Below, piece after piece: positions 8,605 to 18,825 of a stretch of 53,284 bases of DNA. The DNA comes from Comamonadaceae bacterium. GTDB lineage: Bacteria; Pseudomonadota; Gammaproteobacteria; Burkholderiales; Burkholderiaceae_C. Location: contig CANFLU010000015.1 of assembly GCA_947447975.1 (NCBI GenBank), positions 1 to 53,284 on the forward strand, given 5' to 3'. Both the position numbers and the translations under genes were made by a program. The notes under the pieces were generated by a model that saw only the letters and a program-made list of their open reading frames with translations, did not search any database and was not told the origin of the DNA. The stretch's first letter is position 1; each line of letters opens with the position of its first letter.

Positions 8605-9024
8605 ATGACGGGTTCTTTTAATTCCGTGGTTCATTGGTGCGTTTTGCTGGCGGCCTTGATGCCCATAATTTGCGCTGGTATGGCCAAGTCCCATGGCTTT
8701 GGCAAGCCTGTTAGCGAAGGGGGCTATGACAACGGTATGCCACGGCAGTGGCTGGCGGGCCAAAGCGGCTGGCGCGCCCGCGCCAATGCGGCACAGTCCA
8801 ATTGTTTCGAAGCGCTGCCATTTTTTATCGGCGCTGTGGCGATGTCGCAGCACGCCGGGGCCGAGGCAGCGCGCTTGGATGCGCTGGCCGCTGTTTATGT
8901 GATGTTGCGCGTGGTGTACGTGGGGCTGTATATCGCCGACCAAGCCAATGCGCGCAGCCTAGTGTGGTCCTTAGCGCTCGTCACTAATATTGCGATTCTT
9001 TTTTCGGGTACGACGCCTGCTTGA
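8605..9024 (+). CDS. MAPEG-family membrane protein
   Basis: A 139-residue protein with four hydrophobic segments typical of the MAPEG superfamily (membrane-associated proteins in eicosanoid and glutathione metabolism). It includes the conserved polar segment RARANAAQSNCFEALPFFIG between the first and second helices. Bacterial members sit in the inner membrane and are mostly uncharacterised; glutathione-dependent activity is only inferred from the family. ATG 8605 is chosen because the longer frame from 8506 would overlap recR and adds a non-membrane segment. It lies 34 bases after recR, and mltD converges on it. Confidence 0.8.
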   Translation: MTGSFNSVVHWCVLLAALMPIICAGMAKSHGFGKPVSEGGYDNGMPRQWLAGQSGWRARANAAQSNCFEALPFFIGAVAMSQHAGAEAARLDALAAVYVMLRVVYVGLYIADQANARSLVWSLALVTNIAILFSGTTPA

Positions 9025-9047
9025 AATACTTGAAGCGCAGCTACGAT

Positions 9048-10502
9048 TTATTTTTTCTTATGATGTTCAACCCGCTTTTTGCCACTTGATTTGGGCGCCG
9101 GCTTGGCGACAGCCTTAGGGGCCTCGCTATTGAGTTTGTTGGAAGTGCCCGCAGGCACATTCACAAAAATAACCAGCGCCTGACCCGGTTTGAATTTGGC
9201 GTTGGCCGGCACTTTATTCCACTGGGCCAAGTTAGCGGGACTGACTTTTAAGCGCTTGGCCAATGTCGCTACGGTATCGGCTTTACCCGCCCGAATGGAT
9301 TTACGCACGCTGATTATTTCCGGGGTGAGGGTAACCTGCCCTCTGTCGGCGACGGACTCGCTCACATCTTTTTGTGAATGCGCAGCGCGGGGCACCAGCA
9401 ACGTAGAGCCCGCTTTGATCAGCATGCCTGGAGGTATGTTGTTAACCTGGCGCAATTGCGCTTCGCTCATGTTCACTTGCTTGGCTGCATCGGCAATACG
9501 CACGGTGGCTGGAGCGACCCACACGGACCAACTCGCTAAGCGTGGCCCTTTGAACTCTTGCAGATTTTTTTCAAACACATCGGCGTTATCCCACGGCAGC
9601 AAGATTTGCGGCGTCCCCGCTGCCATGATCACCGGCTTGTTGACAGAGGGGTTGAGCGACTTGAAATCGTCTAGGGGTACGCCGGAGAGCTTGACCGCCA
9701 TGGCAACGTCAATGTCGTTGGCAATGCCCACGGTTTTGAAATAGGGGTGGTTGCCGATATCGGGCAACTGCACCCCGAAATTCTCCGGCTGACCAACAAT
9801 GTTCTTTATCGCTTGCAGCTTGGGAACGTAGTACTGCGTTTCTTGCGGCATACCTAGGTCGCTATAGCTGGTGGGCAGGCCCAAACGTTGGTTTTTGGCG
9901 ATAGCGCGTCCCACGCTGCCCTCGCCCCAGTTATAGGCCGCCAGTGCCAGCTGCCAGTCGCCAAACATGCCATAGAGTTTTTGCAAGTAATCTAGCGCGG
10001 CACGGGTCGAGGCTAGTACATCGCGACGGTCATCGCGAAACACGTTTTGTTTGAGTTCAAAGCTTTTTCCCGTGGCCGGCATAAATTGCCACATACCTGC
10101 CGCTTTGGCGCTGGAGACCGCCTGCGGGTTGAAGGCACTTTCTACGAAGGGTAGCAAGGCCAGTTCGGCTGGCATATTGCGTCTCTCTAACTCTTCGACG
10201 ATATGGAAGAGGTATTTGCGTGATCGCTCGGTCATGCGAAAGATGTAATCGGGACGGTTGCTGTACCACTGTTCGCGGTCTCGCACCAGATTGCTTTCCA
10301 AGTTGGGCATACCATAGCCACGGCGTATGCGTTCCCATAAATCGGCAGGGGTGGCCGTGGCGGCCACTGGTAGGGATTTGCTTTCCTGCAGGTCTAGCGC
10401 TTGCAAACTGGGCGGGCCTTCAGCCGCAACCGTGTAGCTGGCAGCGCATAGGAGCAACAGGCCGATGAGGGTACGCAGGGTACCAAACGTATAGGAGTAC
10501 AT
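9048..10502 (-). CDS. mltD: Membrane-bound lytic murein transglycosylase D
   Basis: MltD cleaves the glycan strands of peptidoglycan. The 484-residue precursor has a signal peptide (core LIGLLLLCAASYTVAA). A lysozyme-like SLT domain follows with catalytic Glu in LPFVESAFNPQAVS and the conserved AAGMWQFMPATG. Two C-terminal LysM-like modules come last (around LAKRLKVSPANLAQWNKVP, and one before it ending LIKAGSTLLVPR), ahead of a Lys/Pro-rich basic tail. I see no clear lipobox, so it may be periplasmic rather than a lipoprotein. Start ATG 10502 is preferred to a TTG four codons upstream. Glyoxalase II (gloB), often found beside mltD in this order, is not here. Confidence 0.9.
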   Translation of the reverse strand: MYSYTFGTLRTLIGLLLLCAASYTVAAEGPPSLQALDLQESKSLPVAATATPADLWERIRRGYGMPNLESNLVRDREQWYSNRPDYIFRMTERSRKYLFHIVEELERRNMPAELALLPFVESAFNPQAVSSAKAAGMWQFMPATGKSFELKQNVFRDDRRDVLASTRAALDYLQKLYGMFGDWQLALAAYNWGEGSVGRAIAKNQRLGLPTSYSDLGMPQETQYYVPKLQAIKNIVGQPENFGVQLPDIGNHPYFKTVGIANDIDVAMAVKLSGVPLDDFKSLNPSVNKPVIMAAGTPQILLPWDNADVFEKNLQEFKGPRLASWSVWVAPATVRIADAAKQVNMSEAQLRQVNNIPPGMLIKAGSTLLVPRAAHSQKDVSESVADRGQVTLTPEIISVRKSIRAGKADTVATLAKRLKVSPANLAQWNKVPANAKFKPGQALVIFVNVPAGTSNKLNSEAPKAVAKPAPKSSGKKRVEHHKKK

Positions 10503-10663
10503 GGTGTGGGGCAATGGGGGCTGACTAGAATGCGCCGATCTTGGCGAACGTTTGCTGCGCAGCAGCGCCTAGGGGCGCAAGATAGACCTGCGGGCGACTG
10601 GCCAAAGTGTCTTGGATCATCCAACAAATCAGCGTGGACAGAGCGGGCAGCGAAAACAAAGTC

Positions 10664-11479
10664 ATGAGCAAGCGGATTATAGATTTGCAGGATTGGCTCC
10701 AAACGGATGCCGGACGTTATATGCTGGACTGGGAACAAGGCCAAACGGATGCGCTGGTTGCCGATATGTTTGGCTTTCACGCCTTGCAACTAGGAATGCC
10801 GCAATTGCAAGGTCTGGCACATAATCGCATGCCGCACCGCTGGTTGGCGGTGCAAGAGCCCAGCGAGGGTTTGCCAGCGCCCGACGTAACCCTAGGACTT
10901 CCCCCCGCACTGGTCACCGATTTTTCGGCCTTGCCTTTCCCTGCTGCCAGTCTGGATTTGGTGTTGATGCCGCACAGCTTGGAAGTGAGTATGGATGCCC
11001 ATGCAACTTTGCGCGAGGTCGAGCGCGTGCTGGTTCCTCAAGGGCGGGTTTTAATTTGCGGTATCAACCCGGTAGGCTTATGGGCACTGCGCCAAGCGCG
11101 CGCGCGCTTATGGGAGAGCCTGACCGGTGGTCGCTGGCCTGGGCAGGGCTATTTGCCGGTGGCGGGTGAATACATAGGCTATTGGCGCTTGCGTGATTGG
11201 CTGCGCTTACTCGATTTTGAGGTGGAAATTGTTCGCTTTGGCTGTTATGTGCCGGCGGTGTCCAGTCCGGCCTGGCTGCAACGATTTGCTTGGATGGAAC
11301 GTATGGGCCCACGCTGGTGGCCGATTTTTGGCTCCAGCTATTTGGTCGTAGGCGTGAAGCGTGTGCGCGGGGTACGCATGCTGGGATCGGTATGGAAACC
11401 GACCCGGGCACGTGTGCCGCGTCAAGTACCTGCCGGCCAGAGTAACCAGGATGCATTGCGCAAGGAGCAACAACATTGA
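10664..11479 (+). CDS. SAM-dependent methyltransferase (class I)
   Basis: A 271-residue protein of the class I methyltransferase type. The N-terminal glycine-rich motif is poor, but the later pattern is typical: [22 protein letters not shown] (post I and motif II), then [21 protein letters not shown]. It matches the methyltransferase that sits between mltD/gloB and rnhA in many Betaproteobacteria; its substrate is unknown. ATG 10664 is taken as the start because [14 protein letters not shown] is a natural N-terminus and the upstream extension has only a TTG. Its TGA overlaps the TTG start of rnhA as TTGA, and the rnhA ribosome-binding site AAGGAG lies inside this gene. Confidence 0.82.
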   Translation: MSKRIIDLQDWLQTDAGRYMLDWEQGQTDALVADMFGFHALQLGMPQLQGLAHNRMPHRWLAVQEPSEGLPAPDVTLGLPPALVTDFSALPFPAASLDLVLMPHSLEVSMDAHATLREVERVLVPQGRVLICGINPVGLWALRQARARLWESLTGGRWPGQGYLPVAGEYIGYWRLRDWLRLLDFEVEIVRFGCYVPAVSSPAWLQRFAWMERMGPRWWPIFGSSYLVVGVKRVRGVRMLGSVWKPTRARVPRQVPAGQSNQDALRKEQQH

Positions 11480-11922
11480 ACAAAATTGTGATCTATACCG
11501 ACGGCGCCTGCAAAGGCAATCCGGGACCGGGTGGTTGGGGCGCGCTGTTGCGCTCTGCTGATGGGATAGAAAAAGAGCTTTTTGGCGGCGAGGCGCAAAC
11601 GACGAATAACCGCATGGAGATGATGGCGGTGATTGAGGCTTTATCGGCCTTGAAGCGCCCATGTCATGTGATCTTGCATGTGGACAGCCAGTATGTGCTT
11701 AAAGGTATGACCGAGTGGTTGCATGGTTGGAAAGCCAAGGGCTGGCGCACCGCGGCCAAGCAACCGGTGAAGAACGTGGATTTGTGGCAAAGGCTCGATG
11801 CGCTGGTGCACCAAAGCGAACACCGCATTGAGTGGCAATGGGTCAAGGGCCATGCCGGCGATCCTGGAAATGAGCGTGCTGATGCACTGGCCAACCGCGG
11901 CGTCGAGCAGCGCATCGGCTAG
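11476..11922 (+). CDS. rnhA: Ribonuclease HI
   Basis: RNase HI degrades RNA in RNA-DNA hybrids. The 148-residue protein has the complete active site: Asp9 in [16 protein letters not shown], Glu48 in NNRMEMM, Asp70 in LHVDSQYV, His126 in VKGHAG and Asp136 in GNERADALA. The start is a TTG overlapping the preceding stop as TTGA, with AAGGAG eight bases upstream, so translation is probably coupled. dnaQ, the common next gene, is absent. The stop is one base away from the converging moeA stop. Confidence 0.95.
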   Translation: MNKIVIYTDGACKGNPGPGGWGALLRSADGIEKELFGGEAQTTNNRMEMMAVIEALSALKRPCHVILHVDSQYVLKGMTEWLHGWKAKGWRTAAKQPVKNVDLWQRLDALVHQSEHRIEWQWVKGHAGDPGNERADALANRGVEQRIG

Positions 11923-11923
11923 T

Positions 11924-13225
11924 TCAAAGCACGCCTGCAAACATCATGACCTGGACCGCATCGCCCACTGCAATATTGCCTTGTTCGTGCGGCAACACCA
12001 TTAAACCATTGGCCTGGACCATGGAGCTGAGGACGCCGGAGCCCTGCTGACCGGTGGTGCGTGCCTGCAGTGAGCCGTCTGGGGCGTGTGAGACGATCAC
12101 CCGCTGGTACTCGGTGCGCCCGGGCTTTTTGCGAATGGCTTCACTGCTGCGCGCTTGCAGCATGGGGCACTGCACCCGCGGATCATCCGACCTTGCGCCC
12201 ATCATCTGCCACAGGGCAGGGCGTACGAAGGCCAAAAACGTCACCATCACCGCCACCGGATTGCCCGGCAGCCCGAACAAGGGCACGCTGCCTATGCGGC
12301 CCACCGCCATCGGGCGACCGGGTCGCATGGCGATGCGCCAAAAGGCCACGCCGCCTTCGCCAGGGGTCTGGCTGTGCGCAACTTGCCGCATCATGGCTTT
12401 GGTGTGGTCAGCTTCGCCTACGCTGACTCCGCCACTGGTCACAATCGCGTCAGCTTGCGCCGCGGCTTGCCGAAACGCGGCCTCCAGCAGATGGGGCTCA
12501 TCGCGCACCACGCCCATGTCAATGCACTCAATGCCCATGCCTTGCAGCATGCCCCCTACGGTATAGCGGTTACTGTCGTATACTGCGCCTTCGCGGGGGC
12601 TGTCACCCAAGCTCAGTAGTTCATCACCGGTCGAAAAATAAGCGACCCGCAACTTGCGAAACACCGGTGCCTGGGCCAAACCCAAGCTGGCCAGTAGGCC
12701 AAGGCCGGCAGGTCCGAGAACGGAACCCTGGGCGAGCGCAATACTGCCGCGCCTCACATCTTCGCCACGCAAACGCCGGTTGTCACCCGCTTGCAAGGTG
12801 CCCGCTGTAATTTCAATAAAACCGGCATGCAGTTGCACCATTTCCTGCGGCACCACCGTATCCAGGCCTGGCGGCAAAATGGCTCCGGTCATGATCTGCA
12901 GACATTGGCCTGCACTGATCTTTCCGGAGAAAGCCTGTCCCGCCGTGGCACGGCCAGCAATGGCCAATCGCAATGGCGCTTTGCCTGCCAACGCACGGCC
13001 ATCGAATGCATAACCGTCCATTGCAGAGTTGTCATGGGGCGGCACATCCATCGGACTGATGATGTCCTGGGCCAGTACCCTTCCCAGGGCTTGCATGAGG
13101 GGCAGCGCTTGGGCTTGTGTGGGTTTGGGCACCATAGCGGCCAGGAAGGCATTGACGGATTGCGCCGGTAAGGCATCAGGGTCGTAGCCGAGCAATGCGG
13201 CGCCAATTTCTGCGAGCGATTTCAT
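11924..13225 (-). CDS. moeA: Molybdopterin molybdenumtransferase MoeA
   Basis: MoeA inserts molybdate into adenylylated molybdopterin. The 433-residue protein has the MoeA N-terminal segment (DVPPHDNSAMDGYAFDG), the central MoCF-binding domain (STGDELLSLG, TSGGVSVGEADHTK, FGLPGNPVAVMV) and the C-terminal beta-barrel domain. Length is typical. It lies 15 bases downstream of moaA on the same strand, so the two form an operon. mobA, which often sits between them in related genomes, is missing here. Confidence 0.95.
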   Translation of the reverse strand: MKSLAEIGAALLGYDPDALPAQSVNAFLAAMVPKPTQAQALPLMQALGRVLAQDIISPMDVPPHDNSAMDGYAFDGRALAGKAPLRLAIAGRATAGQAFSGKISAGQCLQIMTGAILPPGLDTVVPQEMVQLHAGFIEITAGTLQAGDNRRLRGEDVRRGSIALAQGSVLGPAGLGLLASLGLAQAPVFRKLRVAYFSTGDELLSLGDSPREGAVYDSNRYTVGGMLQGMGIECIDMGVVRDEPHLLEAAFRQAAAQADAIVTSGGVSVGEADHTKAMMRQVAHSQTPGEGGVAFWRIAMRPGRPMAVGRIGSVPLFGLPGNPVAVMVTFLAFVRPALWQMMGARSDDPRVQCPMLQARSSEAIRKKPGRTEYQRVIVSHAPDGSLQARTTGQQGSGVLSSMVQANGLMVLPHEQGNIAVGDAVQVMMFAGVL

Positions 13226-13240
13226 GGGCCCGTGCGCGCT

Positions 13241-14398
13241 TTATCCGCCTATGTAGCTCATTTCCACCCGCCGTCCTGGGGTGGCCATAGGTGCCGTGGG
13301 TAGTGAGGCGCGTAAAACAGAATAGCGGTCATCGCGTCGCTCCCAAATTGCGCGTATGGTGGCGGCCAGCTCCTGCGCACTGGCACCACCACGCAGCAGG
13401 CTGCGTAAGTCAAAACCCCCGCTGGCAAAGAGGCACAAATACAACTGGCCTTCCGTGGACAAACGGGCGCGGTTGCAGTCGCCACAAAAGGCTTGGCTGA
13501 CGCTGCTGATAAGGCCTATTTCACCAGCCTGCGTATCGCGCCGCCCGTCTGCGTCGGCGTAAGCCCAGCGTTGTGCAGTTTCACCCGGTGCAAATGCCTG
13601 CAGCGGCAGCATCGAAAATTCTGTTTTTAAGCGCGCAATGAGCTCAGAAGAAGGTAGCACCTCATCCATGCGCCAGCCATTGGTAGCGCCCACGTCCATG
13701 TATTCGATAAACCGCAAGACGATCCCGCTTCCCCGAAAATGCCTGGCCATGGGGAGCACTTCGTGGTCGTTGGTGCCCCGCTTGACTACCATATTCACTT
13801 TGATGGGCCCAAGCCCCGCCGCCTGCGCTGCCTCAATGCCTTTGAGCACTTCGGATACGGGGAAGTCCACATCATTCATTTGGCGAAATACGCGATCGTC
13901 CAATCCGTCCAGACTCACGGTAACGCGTTGTAGGCCGGCATCGCGCAAGGCCTGCGCTTTGCGCGCTAACAGGGCGCCGTTGGTGGTCAAGGTCATGTCG
14001 AGCGGTTGGCCTTCGGGGGTGCGCAGGGCTGCGAGCTGGGCAATCAGCAATTCCAAGTTTTTACGCAATAGCGGTTCACCGCCAGTGAGGCGGATTTTTT
14101 GAACACCCAGCCCCACAAACTCCCGAGCCACTTGCACTATCTCTTCAAAGGATAGCAGCGCAGATTGCGGTAAATAGCGGTAGTCCTTGTCGAATACTTC
14201 CTTAGGCATGCAATAGCTGCAGCGAAAATTGCAGCGGTCGGTGACGCTGATGCGTAAGTCGCGTAGTGGTCGGCCTAGCCGATCACTGGGCAGGGCGCCA
14301 CCAGCCATCGCGCCATTTTTTTCAACAGCGGGCATTGGATGGGCGCTATGGCGCAGGTCGTGCAAAGGAATCACGCGCGGTGGGCTGGTATTGCTCAT
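13241..14398 (-). CDS. moaA: GTP 3',8-cyclase MoaA
   Basis: MoaA is a radical-SAM enzyme that starts molybdopterin synthesis from GTP. The 385-residue protein has the SAM-cluster motif CNFRCSYC, the substrate-cluster cysteines in [11 protein letters not shown] and further on (LCLF), and the C-terminal Gly-Gly (SYIGG) needed for activity. The N-terminus carries about 40 extra residues ([20 protein letters not shown]) before the core, common in Burkholderiales. It is followed directly by moeA. Confidence 0.95.
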   Translation of the reverse strand: MSNTSPPRVIPLHDLRHSAHPMPAVEKNGAMAGGALPSDRLGRPLRDLRISVTDRCNFRCSYCMPKEVFDKDYRYLPQSALLSFEEIVQVAREFVGLGVQKIRLTGGEPLLRKNLELLIAQLAALRTPEGQPLDMTLTTNGALLARKAQALRDAGLQRVTVSLDGLDDRVFRQMNDVDFPVSEVLKGIEAAQAAGLGPIKVNMVVKRGTNDHEVLPMARHFRGSGIVLRFIEYMDVGATNGWRMDEVLPSSELIARLKTEFSMLPLQAFAPGETAQRWAYADADGRRDTQAGEIGLISSVSQAFCGDCNRARLSTEGQLYLCLFASGGFDLRSLLRGGASAQELAATIRAIWERRDDRYSVLRASLPTAPMATPGRRVEMSYIGG

Positions 14399-14552
14399 GC
14401 CTCTATTGTGCAGTGTGCGCCCAAACCCCTGGCAGCGCCGTGGTACTTTTGTGCTGCGACATGACGCGCGCTATGGTGTTTTTCCAGGGCGAAGCTACCG
14501 CAGGCACGGCGACCGATCGTGGGTAAATGCCTTCAAGCATGGTGAAATCAAG

Positions 14553-14616
14553 AAAAAAAAGATCCCGCTAGCGCATGGACTTGCGGGATTTGCGCCGACC
14601 CTGCAATGGGTCGGCG
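14553..14616 (-). terminator. Intrinsic terminator with an extra hairpin after hppA
   Basis: On the minus strand, downstream of hppA, there is first a 9-bp hairpin (CGCCGACCC/GGGTCGGCG, 14616-14593). A second hairpin follows, ATCCCGC/GCGGGAT (14589-14562), and then eight Ts (14560-14553). The second hairpin with its T run is a normal rho-independent terminator. Confidence 0.75.
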
Positions 14617-14641
14617 AGTGATGCTATCGCGCTACCGGTAT

Positions 14642-16720
14642 TTAGCCGCCATGGATTTTCATCATCACGGGCACGATCAGCAATGCCACGATGTTGATGA
14701 TTTTGATCAATGGGTTCACCGCGGGGCCGGCTGTGTCTTTGTAGGGATCGCCCACAGTGTCGCCAGTAACTGCCGCCTTGTGGGTCTCAGAACCCTTGCC
14801 GCCATGGTGTCCGTCTTCGATGTATTTCTTGGCATTGTCCCAGGCGCCGCCGCCAGTGCACATGGAAATAGCCACGAACAGCCCGGTCACGATGGTGCCC
14901 ATGAGCAGGCCACCTAATGCCGCTGGTCCAAGGACCAAACCGACCACGATGGGTGCGACGACGGGTAAAAGGCTGGGGATCATCATTTCCTTGATGGCCG
15001 CAGTGGTCAACATATCCACTGCGGTGTCGTACTCGGGTTTGCCGGTACCGTCCATGATGCCTTTGATTTCCTTGAACTGGCGGCGTACTTCGACCACCAC
15101 GGCGCCCGCAGCACGGCCCACCGCTTCCATCGCCATCGCGCCGAACAAGTAGGGAATCAGGCCACCGATGAACAGGCCAATGATGACCTTGGGGTCGCTT
15201 AAGTCAAACTTGATGTGGGCGCCTAAGCCCTCGAGTTTGTGGGTGTAGTCCGCAAACAGCACAAGCGCCGCCAGACCGGCTGAGCCGATCGCGTAGCCTT
15301 TGGTCACGGCTTTGGTGGTGTTACCCACCGCGTCCAGCGGGTCGGTGATGTCACGCACGCTGGCTGGCAGTTCAGCCATCTCCGCAATGCCGCCTGCATT
15401 GTCGGTAATGGGGCCGTAGGCGTCCAAGGCGACCACGATGCCTGCCATGCTGAGCATGGAAGTGGCCGCGATGGCGATGCCATAGAGACCACCGAGGTCA
15501 AAGGCGCTGTAAATCGCGGCGCAGACAAACAGCACAGGCCAAGCGGTTGAGCGCATGGATACGCCCAAGCCGGCAATGATGTTGGTGCCGTGACCGGTGG
15601 TCGATGCTTGCGCAATGTGCTGCACAGGCGCGTATTGGGTGCCCGTGTAGTACTCGGTAATCCATACCAGTGCACCGGTCAAGATCAGGCCGATAGCGCA
15701 GGCGCCGAAGAGTCCGCTGGAACTGAGCACGATGCCATCAGGCAAGGCCAGTGGAACCGGGAACAGCGACTGGGTAACAAAGTAGAAAGCGATCAGCGAC
15801 AAAATGCCAGCAACGGCCAAGCCTTTGTACAGCGCAGGCATCACGTTGGTCATTCCGGGACTGGCCTTTACAAAGAAGCAACCAATAATGGATGCCACGA
15901 TGGACACGCCACCGAGTGCCAGTGGATAGAGCACCGTATTGGGGCCAGCGGTCCCTGCGAGTAATGCACCCAACACCATGGTGGCGATGAGTGTCACAGC
16001 GTAGGTTTCAAACAGGTCAGCGGCCATGCCGGCGCAATCGCCTACGTTGTCTCCCACGTTGTCCGCTATGACGGCAGGATTGCGCGGGTCGTCTTCCGGA
16101 ATACCGGCCTCAACCTTGCCTACGAGGTCGGCGCCCACGTCAGCGCCCTTCGTGAAGATGCCGCCGCCGAGTCTGGCAAAAATTGAAATCAGCGATGAGC
16201 CGAAAGCAAAGCCTACGAGCGGATTGAGCATCGCAGCCAGCGCTTTACCATCTGCCGGTACTCCCGCCGCAGTGAGGTACCAATAAAACCCGGTAACCCC
16301 CAATAAGCCCAAGCCCACCACCAGCATGCCAGTGATAGCCCCGCCGCGAAAGGCGACATCCAGTGCTGGGCCAATGCCCCGCGTTGCAGCCTGCGCGGTG
16401 CGCACGTTGGCCTTGACGGACACGTTCATGCCAATGAACCCGCAGGCACCAGAGAGTACTGCGCCGAGCACAAAGCCAACGGCGCTTAAGGGGTCCAATA
16501 CCACCGCGATAAGTACCGCCAGTACGACCCCGACCATGGCGATGGTTTTGTATTGACGCGCCAAGTAAGCAGAGGCGCCGGTTTGAATGGCTGCTGCAAT
16601 TTCTTGCATGCGGGCGTTGCCGGCGTCTTGGGAAAGTATCCAACTGCGGGCCCAGAAGCCGTAGATTACGGCAATCAAACCACAGACAAGCGCGAGAATC
16701 AGCGCTGAGTTACCTGTCAT
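14642..16720 (-). CDS. hppA: Membrane proton-pumping pyrophosphatase
   Basis: HppA couples pyrophosphate hydrolysis to proton export across the inner membrane. The 692-residue protein has about 16 membrane segments. It has the pyrophosphate-binding motif [11 protein letters not shown], the acidic [18 protein letters not shown], and the C-terminal acidic motif [14 protein letters not shown]. The segment NTTKAVTKG carries Lys and Thr at the positions that mark the K+-independent, H+-pumping subfamily. ATG 16720 is chosen because GGAGAT precedes it; an in-frame extension to 16753 has no ribosome-binding site. It is divergent from ppa, so both cytosolic and energy-conserving pyrophosphatases sit at one locus. 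Confidence 0.96.
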   Translation of the reverse strand: MTGNSALILALVCGLIAVIYGFWARSWILSQDAGNARMQEIAAAIQTGASAYLARQYKTIAMVGVVLAVLIAVVLDPLSAVGFVLGAVLSGACGFIGMNVSVKANVRTAQAATRGIGPALDVAFRGGAITGMLVVGLGLLGVTGFYWYLTAAGVPADGKALAAMLNPLVGFAFGSSLISIFARLGGGIFTKGADVGADLVGKVEAGIPEDDPRNPAVIADNVGDNVGDCAGMAADLFETYAVTLIATMVLGALLAGTAGPNTVLYPLALGGVSIVASIIGCFFVKASPGMTNVMPALYKGLAVAGILSLIAFYFVTQSLFPVPLALPDGIVLSSSGLFGACAIGLILTGALVWITEYYTGTQYAPVQHIAQASTTGHGTNIIAGLGVSMRSTAWPVLFVCAAIYSAFDLGGLYGIAIAATSMLSMAGIVVALDAYGPITDNAGGIAEMAELPASVRDITDPLDAVGNTTKAVTKGYAIGSAGLAALVLFADYTHKLEGLGAHIKFDLSDPKVIIGLFIGGLIPYLFGAMAMEAVGRAAGAVVVEVRRQFKEIKGIMDGTGKPEYDTAVDMLTTAAIKEMMIPSLLPVVAPIVVGLVLGPAALGGLLMGTIVTGLFVAISMCTGGGAWDNAKKYIEDGHHGGKGSETHKAAVTGDTVGDPYKDTAGPAVNPLIKIINIVALLIVPVMMKIHGG

Positions 16721-16751
16721 ATATATCTCCAAACTAGCATATTTCGCGAAC

Positions 16752-16790
16752 AAAGGAGTAACGCTGGCGGTACTCCCGCTGCGTTGCTTC
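16752..16790 (-). promoter_or_regulatory. Nested hairpin in the hppA upstream region
   Basis: On the minus strand, GGAAGCAACGC (16790-16780 region) can pair with GCGTTACTCC nearer the gene, with a G-U and a small offset. Inside it GCGG/CCGC forms a second stem around GAGTA. If transcribed it would be a strong structure about 30 bases ahead of the hppA start. Function unknown. Confidence 0.3.
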
Positions 16791-16871
16791 CTCGTACTCG
16801 CGACCTGTCAAAGTCGGGGAGCTGATTGGCCAACTTGCGCAACTGTAGCCGCAAAAGCTGGCTTTACGGGG

Positions 16872-16887
16872 CTTGGCAAGTGCCAAG
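16872..16887. promoter_or_regulatory. Inverted repeat in the hppA-ppa intergenic region
   Basis: CTTGGCA, two bases, TGCCAAG: a perfect 7-bp inverted repeat about 70 bases before the ppa start. A candidate operator or promoter-region symmetry; no matching regulator is in the window. Confidence 0.25.
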
Positions 16888-16953
16888 TCAGTAAAATCAG
16901 GGTTAATACTGATATTCGTCCGTACTCACTCCCATTTACCTCACGAGCTATTT

Positions 16954-17493
16954 ATGTCCCTTGACAAAGTCACCCCCGGAAAGAACGCGCCCAAAGAATT
17001 CAATGTCATCATCGAAATCCCGATGAATGCAGACCCCGTGAAATACGAAGTCAATAAAGAAACCGGCGCCATCTTTGTGGACCGCTTTATGAGCACTGCA
17101 ATGCATTACCCGACCAATTACGGCTACGTGCCCAAGACCATTTCCGGGGATGGCGATCCGGTCGATGTATTAGTGATTACGCCTGTGCCGCTGATCCCCG
17201 GCGTGGTGGTACCTTGTCGCGCTATCGGTATCCTGAAAATGGAAGACGAAGCAGGGATGGACGGTAAGGTACTGGCGGTACCTATCGATAAAATCCTATC
17301 GCTTTACACGCAGTGGCAAAAGCCTTCGGACCTCAATCCGCTGCGCCTTAAAACCATTGCCCATTTCTTTGAGCATTACAAAGATTTAGAAGAAGGCAAA
17401 TGGGTGAAAATTTTGGGCTGGGAAGGTCCTGATGCCGCGCACCTTGAAATCCAGGAAGGTATAGCCAACTACCAAAAAGAGCAGGCCGCCTAA
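16954..17493 (+). CDS. ppa: Inorganic pyrophosphatase (soluble, family I)
   Basis: Cytosolic pyrophosphatase hydrolyses pyrophosphate to phosphate and drives biosynthetic reactions. The 179-residue protein has the family I signature DGDPVDVLV with three catalytic aspartates, preceded by [11 protein letters not shown]. Start ATG 16954 ([16 protein letters not shown]) is chosen; the upstream in-frame TTG at 16873 lies in the promoter region. It is transcribed away from hppA. Confidence 0.96.
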   Translation: MSLDKVTPGKNAPKEFNVIIEIPMNADPVKYEVNKETGAIFVDRFMSTAMHYPTNYGYVPKTISGDGDPVDVLVITPVPLIPGVVVPCRAIGILKMEDEAGMDGKVLAVPIDKILSLYTQWQKPSDLNPLRLKTIAHFFEHYKDLEEGKWVKILGWEGPDAAHLEIQEGIANYQKEQAA

Positions 17494-17561
17494 ACCATAT
17501 TGCTGCCATCGGGCAGCCCGGTTGGGGTCGCGCAATCGTTGCCGCTTAGAGGGATTGCTGC

Positions 17562-18752
17562 TTACTGCGGTTCTGCTGGCATGCCCTTGAAAGGTGAGCG
17601 TTGTTCTAAGTGCTCCAGGTACTGGTGAATACCTTCACCCTCACGCTCTAAAAAACGGGCCACTGCATCGGCAAAGGCCGGGTGCGCTAGCCAATGGGCG
17701 CTTGTAGTTTTGACCGGCATCAGCGCGCGGGCCATTTTGTGTTCACCCTGAGCGCCGCCTTCAAATCGTGCGTAGCCATGGTCTATGCACCATTGCAATG
17801 GTTGGTAGTAGCAGGCCTCAAAGTGCAGGCAGTCGACGCGCTCCAGAGCTCCCCAGTAGCGGCCGTAGGCGACGGCGGGTTGGGACTTGACTGCGCTTGC
17901 GCTGCTAAGTCCGATCAAACTGCAAGCAATAGGGCGGCCAGCACGCTCAGCGACAAAAAGCAGCCAGTTTTCTGGCATGTTGCTTTGCATGGCAGCAAAA
18001 AATGCGCGGCTTAGGTAGGGAGCGTTACCATGTTCCAAGTAGGTTCGCTCGTAGCACTGGTAGAAAAAATCCCAGTCGGCAAGGCGTATGTCGTACCCCT
18101 GTACCCAGCGAAATTGCACGCCTGCGTCAAGCACTTTGCGTCGCTCTTGCCGGATTTTTTTGCGCTTTTCTTGGGATAAGCTGGCCAAGAACGCATCGAA
18201 ATCAGATAGTCCAGGTGTGGTGTTAGTCCAGTGAAATTGCACGGTATGGCGCAGCATCATGCCGCTCTCGGCGCAAGCCAGCGCGTCTTGCGGTGAGACA
18301 AAAAGCAAATGCAGCGAGGACATCTCCTTATCCTGGCTATAGGTAATCAATGCGGAGATCAGCGCCCGCCGAGCTGCAGCGTCGCGTGCTAACAGACGCG
18401 CGCCAGGCACGGGTGTGAAGGGGACAGCCGCGGTGGCCTTGGGGTAGTAAGCCAGTCCGTGCTGCTGGTAAGCATTGGCCCAGGCCCAGTCAAACACATA
18501 TTCACCATAGGAATGGTCTTTCTCATAAAGCATGCAGGAGCCTACCAACACCCCTGCGCGCTCCACGCTAATGCAAACGGGCTTCCAACCGGTTGCGGGG
18601 CAGGCGCTGGCACTGTGTTCCATGGCCATCAGGTAGGCGTGCCGCATAAAGGGGCTGGCGTCGGGATGTGCGACCAGCAAATCGTCCCATAGCGCAGCGT
18701 CGATGCCGCCGATGGAATCGTGCACACGGGTGACATAATCATTGGGCCCCAT
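17562..18752 (-). CDS. FemAB/GNAT-like acyltransferase (PF04339-type, former DUF482)
   Basis: This 396-residue protein matches the family often named peptidogalycan biosynthesis/recognition protein. Early residues ASPFMRHAYLMAMEHSAS and YGEYVFDWAWANAYQQHG, the middle KEMSSLHLLFVS, and the late RFEGGAQGEHKMARALMPV are characteristic. The fold is a tandem GNAT-like domain as in FemX-type aminoacyltransferases, so transfer of an acyl or aminoacyl group is likely but the substrate is not known. ATG 18752 (MGPNDYVT) is preferred; an in-frame start four codons upstream is possible. It is divergent from nadE with about 70 bases between them. Confidence 0.8.
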   Translation of the reverse strand: MGPNDYVTRVHDSIGGIDAALWDDLLVAHPDASPFMRHAYLMAMEHSASACPATGWKPVCISVERAGVLVGSCMLYEKDHSYGEYVFDWAWANAYQQHGLAYYPKATAAVPFTPVPGARLLARDAAARRALISALITYSQDKEMSSLHLLFVSPQDALACAESGMMLRHTVQFHWTNTTPGLSDFDAFLASLSQEKRKKIRQERRKVLDAGVQFRWVQGYDIRLADWDFFYQCYERTYLEHGNAPYLSRAFFAAMQSNMPENWLLFVAERAGRPIACSLIGLSSASAVKSQPAVAYGRYWGALERVDCLHFEACYYQPLQWCIDHGYARFEGGAQGEHKMARALMPVKTTSAHWLAHPAFADAVARFLEREGEGIHQYLEHLEQRSPFKGMPAEPQ

Positions 18753-18825
18753 GCAGCCCCCCAAGGCAGGTCGGACCGGTGCCCGCTGGCCGGCGCCGCA
18801 CCACTGTTTTCATAAGCATTCGTAC

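Noticed and set aside
16721..16753. hppA start at 16753
   Set aside because: No ribosome-binding site there; GGAGAT precedes ATG 16720.
17500..17530. CTGCC/GGCAG hairpin after ppa as a terminator
   Set aside because: Short stem and no T run.
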